Assembly: GCA_045660745.1 (NCBI GenBank)
Contig: JAZREJ010000021.1
Coordinates: 1 to 62,568 of the forward strand
Length of the DNA: 62,568 nucleotides
From: RGIG6353 sp045660745
Lineage (GTDB): Bacteria > Bacillota > Clostridia > Oscillospirales > SIG627
Direction of reading: 5' to 3'
The first letter of the stretch is position 1; every line of letters begins with the position of its first letter. Below, in pieces: positions 6,695-14,387 of this stretch. The notes beneath the pieces are model-generated. The model did not search any database, had not been told where the DNA came from, and saw only the letters and a list, made by a program, of their open reading frames with translations. Position numbers and translations under genes: made by a program.

Positions 6695-7522
6695 CTAAAA
6701 ACGTTTTGCGTATGAGCATTTACGGCAAAGCTCCTCAGAAGCACGTCTGTTTGAAAAGCCGTTATATATACTCTCCGCACGCGGAGAGGCGAGTATCAAA
6801 TCAAGAGATTCCTTGAAAATATTACCGAGCGCGATATCACCGTTGCTGTCAAGACAGCAAGGCACCACCGTTCCGTCGGCAAGTATTCCGATCTGATCAC
6901 GCAGTCCGTAACAAAACACCTCTCCCGTTTCCTCGGTATTTGAAAGGCTCGGCCATTCAAATTTATCGCCAAATTCGAGAAATGCTTTCTCCCCTATCTT
7001 CATTCCCGTTCGGTTTTCCTGCCAAGGCTTCGGAAAATACTCGGAAAGCCGTGATATTATCTGCGAATTGAGTGATTCAAGGCCTCCTTGATTCCAAAGT
7101 CTGAACACCGTAATAAAGCGTCCATTTACACTTTTACCGAAGTCAAAAGCCGAATCGAGATACTTTTCAAGCTCAAGCGTCATGGAATTTGCTTCAAACG
7201 AATGAAGCGAAAAAACAATTTTATAAACGCTTGATGAAAGAAGCGCCTCGGCATGCTTATCAATAAGTGTACCGTTCGTAATGATGGTGACCTTATATCC
7301 AAGGTCTCCCGCAAGGTTCAAAAAGCGTTCAAGCTCGGGATGACAAAGGGGTTCACCCAAAAGATGAAAGTACAAATACTCAACGTATCCCGAAAGACTT
7401 TCCAGAACACCTTTAAACTCGGCATATGACATACGCTTCGGTGCTCTTTTCGTACCGGGACAAAACGAGCAAGAAAGATTGCATATATTGGATATTTCAA
7501 CGTAAGCCTTCGCAAATCTCAT
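6695..7522 (-). CDS. Radical SAM/SPASM protein
   Basis: 275 residues. CxxxCxxC at residues 14-21 (CNLSCSFC) binds the SAM [4Fe-4S] cluster, and the barrel continues with LGEPLCHPEL and TIITNGT. The C-terminus has SPASM-like cysteines (VFCYG, VPCCLD, LCRKC) for an auxiliary cluster. The start at 7522 follows AAAGGGGG. Relatives include peptide-modifying enzymes and anaerobic sulfatase-maturing enzymes, but neither a short precursor peptide nor a sulfatase is nearby. Its place between an AEC transporter and a GH35 galactosidase, with short gaps, implies co-expression. Substrate unknown. Confidence 0.85.
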   Translation of the reverse strand: MRFAKAYVEISNICNLSCSFCPGTKRAPKRMSYAEFKGVLESLSGYVEYLYFHLLGEPLCHPELERFLNLAGDLGYKVTIITNGTLIDKHAEALLSSSVYKIVFSLHSFEANSMTLELEKYLDSAFDFGKSVNGRFITVFRLWNQGGLESLNSQIISRLSEYFPKPWQENRTGMKIGEKAFLEFGDKFEWPSLSNTEETGEVFCYGLRDQIGILADGTVVPCCLDSNGDIALGNIFKESLDLILASPRAESIYNGFSNRRASEELCRKCSYAKRF

Positions 7523-7557
7523 ATAATGCCCCCTTTCCCGAAAAAGCACAAATTTTA

Positions 7558-8499
7558 TCACACAAGATTAAGAGTCTTACAAACAAGTATCCATCCAAAC
7601 ACTGTAAATATACTTACAACAGTTCCGAACATTACAAGCTGTCCCGCAAGCTCATCGTCGCCACCCATTTGCTGTGCCATTGTGAAGGAGGACACTGCCG
7701 ACGGTGATGCGAAAAGAGATATAAGTATTGCAAACTCAACATCTCGGAATCCAAACACGTATGCACCGATTCCAAGAACGATTGCGGGAAGGATGACAAG
7801 TCGAGCGCCCACACCCCAAATGATTCTTGAAAGATTTTTGCCAATCGTTTTGAAGTTGATGGATGCGCCAAGCATAATAAGGGCGACCGGAGTTGTGATA
7901 GATGCGACGTTCCCCATTGACTTTTCGATAACATCCGGAAAAATCACACCCGTGCCACTTACCGCAAGTCCTAAAAAAGAACCTATTATGAGCGGATTTG
8001 TCACAATTCCCTTGACAACCTTCGCAAAATTCGGCTTACCACCACGATAAACCTCAAGCGTTACAACCGCTGCAATATTGAAAAGGGGTATTGTGAGTGC
8101 GATAAGCACGGATGCCGTGCCCGATGCCACTTGTCCGCAGAGTGCTTCGGAAACGGGAATACCGAATATAACAAAGTTTGAGCGGAATATCGCCTGAATG
8201 AGCACTCCTCTTTTGGGGTTTTCTTTCTCAAAAATCGGCACTATTAAAAAGAGAAGAAGTATAACGACAACAACAGACACCGCCGCAAAAACGATAAGCT
8301 TCAAATTGAAAACTTCGGCAATCTCGCTCTCGTAAACGTTTTTGAATATCATGAGAGGCAGGAATATTCTGAACACGACGTTGTTCATCTGCTTCACTGT
8401 CAGGTCGTTTACAAGCTTTATTTTTTTGATTAAAAATCCCACCGCCATCATTACGGCTATCGGGAATACCACGTTAAACGATACTAAAAAATTCTGCAT
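7558..8499 (-). CDS. AEC-family transporter
   Basis: 313 residues with about ten hydrophobic segments in two five-helix halves, beginning MQNFLVSFNVVFPIAVMMAVGF, the typical start of the auxin efflux carrier / malate permease family (PF03547). Near the middle it has NPLIIGSFLGL and PVALIMLGAS, both conserved in AEC proteins. It is expected to move small organic anions across the cytoplasmic membrane; specificity cannot be read. First gene of the operon, with AGGAG six bases before the ATG and a perfect promoter at 8527-8555. Confidence 0.88.
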   Translation of the reverse strand: MQNFLVSFNVVFPIAVMMAVGFLIKKIKLVNDLTVKQMNNVVFRIFLPLMIFKNVYESEIAEVFNLKLIVFAAVSVVVVILLLFLIVPIFEKENPKRGVLIQAIFRSNFVIFGIPVSEALCGQVASGTASVLIALTIPLFNIAAVVTLEVYRGGKPNFAKVVKGIVTNPLIIGSFLGLAVSGTGVIFPDVIEKSMGNVASITTPVALIMLGASINFKTIGKNLSRIIWGVGARLVILPAIVLGIGAYVFGFRDVEFAILISLFASPSAVSSFTMAQQMGGDDELAGQLVMFGTVVSIFTVFGWILVCKTLNLV

Positions 8500-8526
8500 G
8501 ATTTGCTCCTAGAATAATATGAACTT

Positions 8527-8555
8527 ATTATACGAAAAAGATTGTTAATTGTCAA
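8527..8555 (-). promoter_or_regulatory. Promoter of the AEC - radical SAM - GH35 operon
   Basis: TTGACA (8550-8555), 17-base spacer, TATAAT (8527-8532) on the minus strand: an exact consensus just before the AEC gene. Confidence 0.9.
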
Positions 8556-8570
8556 CACAAATAATAAGTC

Positions 8571-8660
8571 GCCTCGTGCTAAGCCGAAGGGAGTCGAACC
8601 CTTATCGGTTTCAAAAGGAAATTTTCGTCCCTGTCGTCGTTACATCCACTTGTAATACGG
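8571..8660. repeat. Interspersed ~60-bp core repeat, copy A
   Basis: Shares the core AAATTTTCG.CCCTGTCGTC followed by TTACA...CTTGTAATA with copies at 18871-18939 and 49508-49570. The left part, GAAGGGAGTCGAACCCTTA, resembles a tRNA T-arm read from the opposite strand. Non-coding. Confidence 0.7.
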
Positions 8661-8787
8661 CAAGTATTCCAAGCGACAAAGTGTGGTTTTAACCAAAAAG
8701 GATATTCGTCAGCGATGAACATTTGATATTTCTCTGCTTGCCCTCCGAACTGTTTTTTTAACGACGAAAGCCTCCTTGAGGTTCAAG
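8661..8787. repeat. 127-bp repeat, copy 1
   Basis: From CAAGTATTCCAAGCGACAAA to the GAACTGTTTTTTTAACG hairpin it matches 10379-10500 almost base for base. No credible gene in either copy. Its right part overlaps a partial copy (8744-8811) of the 122-bp unit. Confidence 0.8.
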
Positions 8788-8795
8788 TACTGATT

Positions 8796-9081
8796 CGTTA
8801 TACAAACAAAAAATATTTTCGGCAGTTTTGCGTATGAATTTGAAGTCTCGAAAAAAATCACGGCGAAGTCGTGTATATCATCAAGACGAAGTCTTGCATA
8901 TCATCAATTCCACAAGAATTGTATATCATCATTGCGAAAGCTTTTTATACACACCTGCGGTGTGATGAGATACAAAGGCGGCAAGCCGCATTTGATGATA
9001 TACACGCTGATGCGTGATGATATACCATTGCTTTCGCAATGGATAAAAAATCGACAGGTCGAAGCCTGTCAATTTTTGGTG
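8796..9081. repeat. Hairpin-array element, copy 2
   Basis: Near-identical to 4181-4469. The array occupies 8859-9077, beginning with CACGGCGAAGTCGTG. Differences from copy 1 are few, including GCCGCC to GCCGCA in the central hairpin and AACCTGTCG to GCCTGTCA in the last one, both of which weaken pairing. That suggests this copy is decaying. Confidence 0.85.
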
Positions 9082-9092
9082 GCGGGGGTCGA
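9078..9092 (-). repeat. Fragment of tRNA-Leu(CAA)
   Basis: 15 bases (GGTGGCGGGGGTCGA) match 10569-10583 inside the 3' half of tRNA-Leu(CAA). As in copy 1, the tRNA fragment abuts the terminator-like end of the hairpin array. The following TCGACCCCCTACTTCTTTCA stretch recurs at 10501-10520. Confidence 0.65.
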
Positions 9093-9116
9093 CCCCCTAC
9101 TTCTTTCATAAAAAAC

Positions 9117-9300
9117 ATGGGCTGTAAAAAACTCTGTTTGAGTTTTTTACAGCCCATGAATTGTAGGAGATTGGAAAAATGCTTCAGAGTCAAAAAACAT
9201 ATGTTTTTTTACCTTGAGCTTTACCCGTTTAAAAGTTTTAAATACACTTAAAACTTTATTTGTTAGTGTTTTTTGACGGTCTGGACTTTTTTACATCTCC
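9117..9300. mobile_element. MITE-like element, short copy
   Basis: The left end GGGCTGTAAAAAACTC is an imperfect inverted repeat of the right end GACTTTTTTACATCTCC-like sequence. Inside are the hairpins GGGCTGTAAAAAACTC/GAGTTTTTTACAGCCC and GTCAAAAAACATA/TGTTTTTTGAC. It matches 33764-34003 but lacks a ~58-bp internal part. No transposase; no clear target-site duplication. Confidence 0.65.
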
Positions 9301-9305
9301 TTGCT

Positions 9306-9593
9306 TTATAATTTTGATTCAACTGTTACACCGTTAAAGCTTATAGAAAGATTGATTAACCCTTTGTATTTTTCCAACAATACCTCTTCCGTTTTTATTA
9401 TCAGCAGCTCCACAGCACCTCCATTGGGAAGCACCCTGTCAAGACGGATATAAGGTTTATCAAACTGAAGCTCATCGATATTTAAAATTTGACTACGTTC
9501 GGTCTTATTGTGCAAGTTCAAGGTTAAAATATAAGCATTCTTCACTTCGATTACTTCATAAATCTTATCGTTATATTTAATTTCAACAGTCAT
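9306..9593 (-). CDS. Unknown 95-residue protein, partner of the XRE regulator
   Basis: 95 residues, mostly predicted beta-strand (MTVEIKYNDKIYEVIEVKNA...), with no cysteines, signal peptide or transmembrane segment. I do not recognise the family. The ATG at 9593 follows GAGGTGG and lies 11 bases inside the end of the upstream XRE gene, so the two are translationally coupled. It may modulate the regulator or form a toxin-antitoxin-like pair, but nothing in the sequence proves this. Confidence 0.6.
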   Translation of the reverse strand: MTVEIKYNDKIYEVIEVKNAYILTLNLHNKTERSQILNIDELQFDKPYIRLDRVLPNGGAVELLIIKTEEVLLEKYKGLINLSISFNGVTVESKL

Positions 9594-10074
9594 ATTCAAC
9601 CACCTCTACAGAAACGCTTACCTCATCGTTGTTAACCGTTGCTATAGGTCCCACAACACCGCTGGTAATCATTTCAAAGACCGATTCGGGAATATCTTCT
9701 CCACATTCCCCTAAAAAAGTTTCTAATGTCCCATCTTGGCGAGCCTTCAAAAAAAGCTCCATAGGGATTCTTAATGTCACATCTACGTTATCGCCGTCAT
9801 GAACATTCACGGTAAATACGATAATACGTTTAGAATAGTCAATATCGCTTTTAAGCGATGTTACCGAAGCGCGCTCTCCGTTAATAATGCTTTCGGCTGT
9901 GGAACCTAAAACAGATGCAAGCTGTCCTATTCTTTCAAGATCGGGACAAGATATATCATTTTCCCATTTAGAAACCGCCTGAACCGAAACATTCATTTTT
10001 TCAGCCAAATCCGCCTGTGTCATTCCAGCTTCTTTACGATATTGGGCTATGTTATTGCCAATTGTGTTTTTCAT
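9583..10074 (-). CDS. XRE-family HTH transcriptional regulator
   Basis: 163 residues. The HTH_3 domain spans residues ~6-60 (IAQYRKEAGMTQADLAEKMN with VSVQAVSKWENDISCPDL), ending with LASVLGSTAESIINGE. The C-terminal ~90 residues form a beta-rich domain with DVTLRIPMELFLKAR and an acidic tail; it may bind a ligand or the product of the overlapping downstream gene. ATG follows AAGGAGTTTATT. An inverted repeat at 10097-10115, between the -10 region and the ribosome site, could be its own operator. Confidence 0.85.
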   Translation of the reverse strand: MKNTIGNNIAQYRKEAGMTQADLAEKMNVSVQAVSKWENDISCPDLERIGQLASVLGSTAESIINGERASVTSLKSDIDYSKRIIVFTVNVHDGDNVDVTLRIPMELFLKARQDGTLETFLGECGEDIPESVFEMITSGVVGPIATVNNDEVSVSVEVVEYDC

Positions 10075-10096
10075 AATAAACTCCTTGTAAATATAA

Positions 10097-10115
10097 TATG
10101 TTCATCGATGACATA
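10097..10115. promoter_or_regulatory. Candidate operator for the XRE regulator
   Basis: TATG-T-TCATCGATGA-CATA: a 10-bp perfect palindrome extended by four more pairs around a single bulged base. It overlaps the leader just downstream of a TATACT -10 (minus strand, 10119-10124). Position suits autorepression. Confidence 0.4.
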
Positions 10116-10378
10116 CAAAGTATAACACAAAAAATCAGTTTAGAAAATACACAAACAGTTGATTTTTGTTTATCTCCATATATAATCGGTTGAATTATTA
10201 ATCAATACTATCGAATCCAAATATCAATAGGTTACAACTGGCGTGTGGTTACAGTTAATAACGTAGCACTAAAAAAGTTGGGCAGACGGAAGTGAACTCT
10301 CTTATAAAAAGAGGCTCGGCGTCAAATCCCAACACGTTCATGGTAACACACTCCAAACAAAATGTCAATAGGAATACA

Positions 10379-10500
10379 CAAGTATTCCAAGCGACAAAGT
10401 GTGGTTTTAACCAAAAAGGATATTCGTCAGCGATGAACATTTGATATTTCTCTACTTGCCCCCCGAACTGTTTTTTTAACGGCAAAAGCCCTCTTAGGGT
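10379..10500. repeat. 127-bp repeat, copy 2
   Basis: Matches 8661-8787. It stands next to tRNA-Leu(CAA) as the 122-bp units stand next to tRNA-Leu(CAG). Confidence 0.8.
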
Positions 10501-10525
10501 TCGACCCCCTACTTCTTTCATAAAA

Positions 10526-10559
10526 ACATAAAAGGTACCCTCTCGGGTACCTTTTATGT
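10526..10559 (-). terminator. Terminator of tRNA-Leu(CAA)
   Basis: Perfect 15-bp stem ACATAAAAGGTACCC / GGGTACCTTTTATGT with a TCTC loop, followed on the minus strand by TTTTTATG. Confidence 0.85.
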
Positions 10560-10561
10560 TT

Positions 10562-10648
10562 TGGTGCCGGTGGCGGGGGTCGAACCCGCACGGTATCGCT
10601 ACCACTGGATTTTGAGTCCAGCACGTCTGCCAATTCCATCACACCGGC
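10562..10648 (-). tRNA. tRNA-Leu (anticodon CAA), CCA encoded
   Basis: Acceptor GCCGGTG/CACCGGC; anticodon stem CTGGA/TCCAG with loop CTCAAAA, giving anticodon CAA; long variable arm TGGTAGCGATACCGT; T-stem GCGGG/CCCGC; encoded CCA at 10562-10564. All stems pair. Confidence 0.95.
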
Positions 10649-10663
10649 TTGTGACGTGTGACC

Positions 10664-10692
10664 ATTGTATCACAAGTTTTTCTTTTTTTCAA
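10664..10692 (-). promoter_or_regulatory. Promoter of tRNA-Leu(CAA)
   Basis: TTGAAA (10687-10692), 17 bases, TACAAT (10664-10669) on the minus strand, 16 bases before the tRNA. Confidence 0.75.
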
Positions 10693-10731
10693 TACTTTTT
10701 TAAAAAAATTTCTTTTTATTTAAAAAATCTC

Positions 10732-10761
10732 TTGACTTTTTATACCTTTTTGTGATATTAT
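10732..10761 (+). promoter_or_regulatory. Promoter of rpmE
   Basis: TTGACT (10732-10737), 18 bases, TATTAT (10756-10761), 43 bases before the rpmE start. Confidence 0.75.
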
Positions 10762-10804
10762 AAAGCGTATCTACGAAGAATATCCGAAAAGAGGTGCTAA
10801 AGAA

Positions 10805-11002
10805 ATGAAAAAGGACATCCATCCTGAGTACAAGGATACCGTAATCGTATGTGCTTGTGGCGCTGAATACCCCACAAAGTCTACAAAGGAAAATCTCCAC
10901 GTTGAAATTTGTGCTAAGTGCCATCCGTTCTATACCGGAAAGCAGAAGTTTGTTGATGCAGGCGGACGTGTTGACAAGTTCAACAAGAAGTTTGGCAGAT
11001 AA
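10805..11002 (+). CDS. rpmE: 50S ribosomal protein L31 (zinc-binding type)
   Basis: 65 residues, full length for the C+ form of L31. It begins MKKDIHPEYKDTVIVCACG and contains CAKCHPFYTGKQKFVDAGGRVDKF. The CxC and CxxC cysteines form the zinc site, unlike the zinc-free paralogue made under zinc limitation. The protein bridges the 50S and 30S subunits. It has its own promoter and a terminator at 11027-11052, so it is monocistronic apart from read-through into hflX. Confidence 0.97.
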   Translation: MKKDIHPEYKDTVIVCACGAEYPTKSTKENLHVEICAKCHPFYTGKQKFVDAGGRVDKFNKKFGR

Positions 11003-11026
11003 TTTCCATATACGATTTTCAAAAAC

Positions 11027-11052
11027 GCCGCAGGTTCTCTGCGGCGTTTTTT
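11027..11052 (+). terminator. Terminator of rpmE
   Basis: Stem AACGCCGCAG / CTGCGGCGTT with loop GTTCT, followed by TTTT on the plus strand, 25-50 bases after the rpmE stop. Confidence 0.85.
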
Positions 11053-11072
11053 CATCAAAGCCAGGAGGTAAC

Positions 11073-12362
11073 ATGGCAAAGGATATTTTACATGAAACAG
11101 AAACCGCTTCCCTTCCCGAGGCAATACTTGTTTACGTGGGATGCGAAAGCGAAGATATTATAGACACTCGCCTTGACGAGCTTTCAGAGCTTTTATCAAC
11201 GGCGGGTGGTGTCGAGCATTCCCGACTTGTGCAAATCCGCCCGAATCCCGATAATGCTACAGCCCTTGGAAAAGGAAAGCTTGACGAGCTCAAAGAGATA
11301 TGCAACAATGCCGAAATAGAGCTTATAGTATTTGAAAATGAGCTTTCCCCTTCCCAGATAAGAAACATCGAAAACGCCATCGGTGACGTGCGCGTCATTG
11401 ACCGCACCATGCTCATTCTTGACATTTTCGCCCTCAACGCAACAACGGGCGAGGGAATCTTACAGGTAAAGCTTGCACACCTTCAGTACACCATTCCGCG
11501 ACTTCGCGGAAAAGGCACCTCCATGTCGCGACTCGGAGGAGGTATCGGCACAAGAGGTCCCGGTGAAACAAAGCTTGAAATCGAAAAAAGGCGTATCCGC
11601 GAGGGAATGACAAGCCTCAAGGAGGAGCTTCGCCACATGGAGAATCAAAGGGCTCTCAGACGTGAATCCCGCGCATCCTCAGGGGTTGTAAAAATAGCTG
11701 TTGCGGGGTATACCAACGTTGGAAAATCAACCCTTCTCAACACCCTTACAGGTGCTGATATACTTGCAGAAAACAAGCTTTTTGCAACGCTTGATCCCAC
11801 AACGAGAAGATGGACTCTTCCAAATGCGGGAGAGGTGGTTTTGACCGACACGGTAGGCTTCATCTCAAACCTTCCGCACAATCTTGTCGAAGCCTTCAAA
11901 TCGACCCTCAGCGAAGTGGTTTTTGCGGATATCATACTCGTTGTTCTCGATGTGTCACACCCCGAGGTCAGAATGCAGTACGAGGTCACCGAAGAGATAA
12001 TAGGAGAGCTTTGCGAAAAGAACAAGGTAGAGAGAAGACCCACTGTTTACGTTTTTAACAAAATTGACAAGATAGAAGAAATTCCCGAAACGGTACTTGG
12101 GCTTCCGAAAAACGATTCGGTATTCATTTCGGCTAAGACGGGACGCGGACTTGACAGCCTCGTTGAAACGGTAGAGCGTGTCATATCCTCTCTCAAGAAG
12201 GACGTAAAAATCTGCCTTCCTCACAGCCGAGCAGGGCTTCTCGACACTCTCTACAAATCCTGTACCGTTAAAAACGTCGAATATACAAATGACGGAATCG
12301 AGGTAATTGCAAGCGTCAGCGATAAGGTGCGCGGACAGATGAGAGAATTTATTAAGGAATAA
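11073..12362 (+). CDS. hflX: GTPase HflX
   Basis: 429 residues. The N-terminal HflX domain has NPDNATALGKGKLDELK and VIDRTMLILDIFALNA. The linker contains RLGGGIGTRGPGETKLE, the signature of the family. The GTPase domain has G1 GYTNVGKSTLLN, G3 DTVGF, G4 NKID and G5 SAKTG. HflX is a ribosome-splitting GTPase that rescues stalled or hibernating 70S particles. The ATG at 11073 follows CAGGAGGTAAC; in-frame codons upstream overlap rpmE and its terminator. It is followed after four bases by yigZ. Confidence 0.95.
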   Translation: MAKDILHETETASLPEAILVYVGCESEDIIDTRLDELSELLSTAGGVEHSRLVQIRPNPDNATALGKGKLDELKEICNNAEIELIVFENELSPSQIRNIENAIGDVRVIDRTMLILDIFALNATTGEGILQVKLAHLQYTIPRLRGKGTSMSRLGGGIGTRGPGETKLEIEKRRIREGMTSLKEELRHMENQRALRRESRASSGVVKIAVAGYTNVGKSTLLNTLTGADILAENKLFATLDPTTRRWTLPNAGEVVLTDTVGFISNLPHNLVEAFKSTLSEVVFADIILVVLDVSHPEVRMQYEVTEEIIGELCEKNKVERRPTVYVFNKIDKIEEIPETVLGLPKNDSVFISAKTGRGLDSLVETVERVISSLKKDVKICLPHSRAGLLDTLYKSCTVKNVEYTNDGIEVIASVSDKVRGQMREFIKE

Positions 12363-12366
12363 AGCT

Positions 12367-13002
12367 ATGAGTGACAGTTATCAGACAGCCGCCCGCGAGG
12401 GACGTGGCATATACGAAGAAAAAAAGTCAATATTCTATTCCTACATTGCCCCAATTGAAACAGAGGAAGAAGCGCTTGAATTTATCGAGCTTGTAAAAAT
12501 GGAGCGAGACAACATGCGTCACGTTTGCTATGCTTACATCAATCGCACAGGAAACGTCGTGAGATTTTCGGACGACGGAGAGCCACAGGGTACGGCTGGT
12601 ATGCCCATCCTCGAGGTGCTCAGGCGAGAGGAGCTTGTAGGTGTTGTTTGCGCTGTGGCGCGTTTTTTCGGAGGAGTGCTCATCGGAGCGGGCGGACTTG
12701 TGCGCGCCTACGGGAAGGCTGCAAAGCTTGCGCTTGACGATGCGGACAAGGCGGAGTTTGTCAAATACGGCGTATTTGACCTTTCCTTTGATTACACCTA
12801 TCTTTCTAAGATACGCCACGAGCTTGCGGGAATGAAAATACCCGAGGAAAGGTGTGAATTCGGTGAGAAGGTAAAGCTTACTCTCTTTGCCACCCCCGAG
12901 GAGGAGGAAAAGATCCGTGAAAAGCTTGCCGACATTACATCGGGACGTGCGATTTTTGAAAAAAATTCAGAAAAATACGCTCCTGCAAGAAAAAGTAATT
13001 GA
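12367..13002 (+). CDS. YigZ/IMPACT family protein
   Basis: 211 residues. The N-terminal UPF0029/IMPACT domain holds the signature FSDDGEPQGTAGMPIL, then VARFFGGVLIGAGGLVRAYGKAA. A C-terminal DUF1949-like ferredoxin fold follows (FDYTYLSKIRHELAG). Bacterial YigZ is a conserved protein of uncertain function, thought to act near translation. It starts four bases after hflX and must be co-transcribed. Its stop codon overlaps the -35 box of the thyA promoter. Confidence 0.92.
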   Translation: MSDSYQTAAREGRGIYEEKKSIFYSYIAPIETEEEALEFIELVKMERDNMRHVCYAYINRTGNVVRFSDDGEPQGTAGMPILEVLRREELVGVVCAVARFFGGVLIGAGGLVRAYGKAAKLALDDADKAEFVKYGVFDLSFDYTYLSKIRHELAGMKIPEERCEFGEKVKLTLFATPEEEEKIREKLADITSGRAIFEKNSEKYAPARKSN

Positions 13003-13027
13003 CTTAAGCGCCTAGTTAATATATAAT
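12999..13027 (+). promoter_or_regulatory. Promoter of thyA-folA operon
   Basis: TTGACT (12999-13004), 17 bases, TATAAT (13022-13027). The -35 box lies across the yigZ stop codon, so two transcription units are packed without a gap. Confidence 0.85.
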
Positions 13028-13063
13028 AAATAAGATAATTAAAATATATCGGAGGTAGCTTTT

Positions 13064-13894
13064 GTGAGCATTGCTGATAAAATTTTTGTTGAAAACTGTA
13101 AAAACATACTTGAGAACGGTGTATGGGATAAGGAGTTTGAGGTTCGCCCGCGCTGGGAGGACGGTACACCCGCATACACAAAGAAGTGCTTTGCTATCGT
13201 AAACCGATACGACCTTGCAAAAGAATTTCCGATAATGACCCTCCGCCGTACAGCAATAAAAACGGCGGTGCGCGAGCTTCTTTGGATATGGCAAAAAAAA
13301 TCCAACAACATAAACGAGCTTGATGCGCACATCTGGGATAAGTGGGCTGATGAAACAGGCTCCATCGGTAAGGCATACGGATATCAGCTCGGTATCAAGC
13401 ACCACTACCGTGAAGGCGAATTCGACCAAGTTGACAGAGTAATATTTGACCTCAAGAACAACCCAAACAGCAGAAGGATCATCACCAACATTTACAATCA
13501 TGCAGACCTTTCCGAAATGCACCTTTACCCCTGTGCATACAGCATGACCTTCAACGTTGCAAACGGAAAGCTTTCGGCAATCCTCAATCAGAGAAGTCAG
13601 GACATGCTTGCGGCAAACAACTGGAACGTTGTACAGTATTCGGTGCTTGTTCACATGCTTGCTCAGGTTGCGGGACTTGAGGTGGGAGAATTCGTGCACG
13701 TAATTGCGGATGCTCACATTTACGAGCGCCACATTCCTATAATCGAGAGACTTATCGAGAAAGAACAGCATGAAGCACCGAGCTTCACACTTGATAATAC
13801 CATTGATGATTTTTACAAATTTGACGAAAACAGCTTTAAGCTTGACAACTACAAATATAACGAATTCACAGACAGAATAGAAGTCGCAGAATAA
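13064..13894 (+). CDS. thyA: Thymidylate synthase
   Basis: 276 residues, slightly longer than the usual 264. It methylates dUMP to dTMP with methylene-tetrahydrofolate, producing dihydrofolate. The catalytic cysteine is Cys157 in LYPCAYSM, and the substrate loop NQRSQDMLAANNWN is intact, as is HVIADAHIYERH. The start is GTG at 13064 with GGAGGT seven bases upstream. It is followed after ten bases by folA, which regenerates the spent folate, a classical pairing. Confidence 0.96.
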   Translation: MSIADKIFVENCKNILENGVWDKEFEVRPRWEDGTPAYTKKCFAIVNRYDLAKEFPIMTLRRTAIKTAVRELLWIWQKKSNNINELDAHIWDKWADETGSIGKAYGYQLGIKHHYREGEFDQVDRVIFDLKNNPNSRRIITNIYNHADLSEMHLYPCAYSMTFNVANGKLSAILNQRSQDMLAANNWNVVQYSVLVHMLAQVAGLEVGEFVHVIADAHIYERHIPIIERLIEKEQHEAPSFTLDNTIDDFYKFDENSFKLDNYKYNEFTDRIEVAE

Positions 13895-13904
13895 GGAGAG
13901 AAAA

Positions 13905-14387
13905 ATGAATCTTATTGTTGCAATAGACGAAAAAAACGGAATCGGTAAGAACGGAGACCTTCTCTGCCACCTTTCCGCAGACCTCAAGCATTTTAAAGAA
14001 GTTACGACGGGCAAGACCGTCATCATGGGATACAATACCCTTATTTCCCTCCCCAAGTCCGCGCCTCTCAAAAACCGCACCAACATCGTCCTTTATGAAA
14101 AGGACATCGAGATAGATGGCGCTGTTGTTGTTCACAGTGTAGATGAGCTTTTTGCATACATCAAAGAAAATTCCATAGATGATGCGTTTGTTATAGGAGG
14201 TGCAATGGTCTACGCGACCCTTATACCCTACTGTCAAAAGCTTTATATCACACACATTCACAAGAGCTTTGATGCCGACCGCTTCTTCCCCGAGATAAAG
14301 TCAGACGAGTGGGATGCCGTTGACGTCGGTGAAACACTTGAAGAAAACGGCATAGAATTCCACTACGTCACATACGAGCGCAAATAA
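13905..14387 (+). CDS. folA: Dihydrofolate reductase
   Basis: 160 residues, normal DHFR length. Motifs: NLIVAIDEKNGIGKNGDLLCHL at the N-terminus (read as the Met20-loop region), KTVIMGYNTLISLP for NADPH binding, and FVIGGAMVYATLIPYCQKLYITHI near the end. It reduces dihydrofolate from the ThyA reaction to tetrahydrofolate. Its TAA overlaps the ATG of the next gene (TAATG), giving translational coupling. Confidence 0.95.
   Translation: MNLIVAIDEKNGIGKNGDLLCHLSADLKHFKEVTTGKTVIMGYNTLISLPKSAPLKNRTNIVLYEKDIEIDGAVVVHSVDELFAYIKENSIDDAFVIGGAMVYATLIPYCQKLYITHIHKSFDADRFFPEIKSDEWDAVDVGETLEENGIEFHYVTYERK

Larger units (their letters stand above)
10075..10525. other. Gene-free stretch with a 127-bp repeat copy
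   Basis: Apart from the candidate operator and a plus-strand promoter-like sequence (TTGATT at 10159, 16 bases, TATAAT at 10181), it holds the second 127-bp repeat (10379-10500) and a copy of the ACTTCTTTCATAAAAACAT flank seen at 9101. Nothing downstream of the plus-strand promoter looks coding. Confidence 0.5.

Noticed and set aside
8581..8610. A tRNA gene at the T-arm-like GAAGGGAGTCGAACCCTT
   Set aside because: Only a T-arm-like hairpin is present; no acceptor, D or anticodon arm can be found on either strand.
9117..9300. Target-site duplication around the MITE-like element
   Set aside because: Flanking bases of the two long copies show no convincing short direct repeat, so transposition is not proven.
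10427..10642. 71-codon frame over tRNA-Leu(CAA)
   Set aside because: Starts inside the tRNA and continues into repeat sequence.
13016..14086. 356-codon open frame antisense to thyA and folA
   Set aside because: Mirror image of two certain genes; no recognisable protein.
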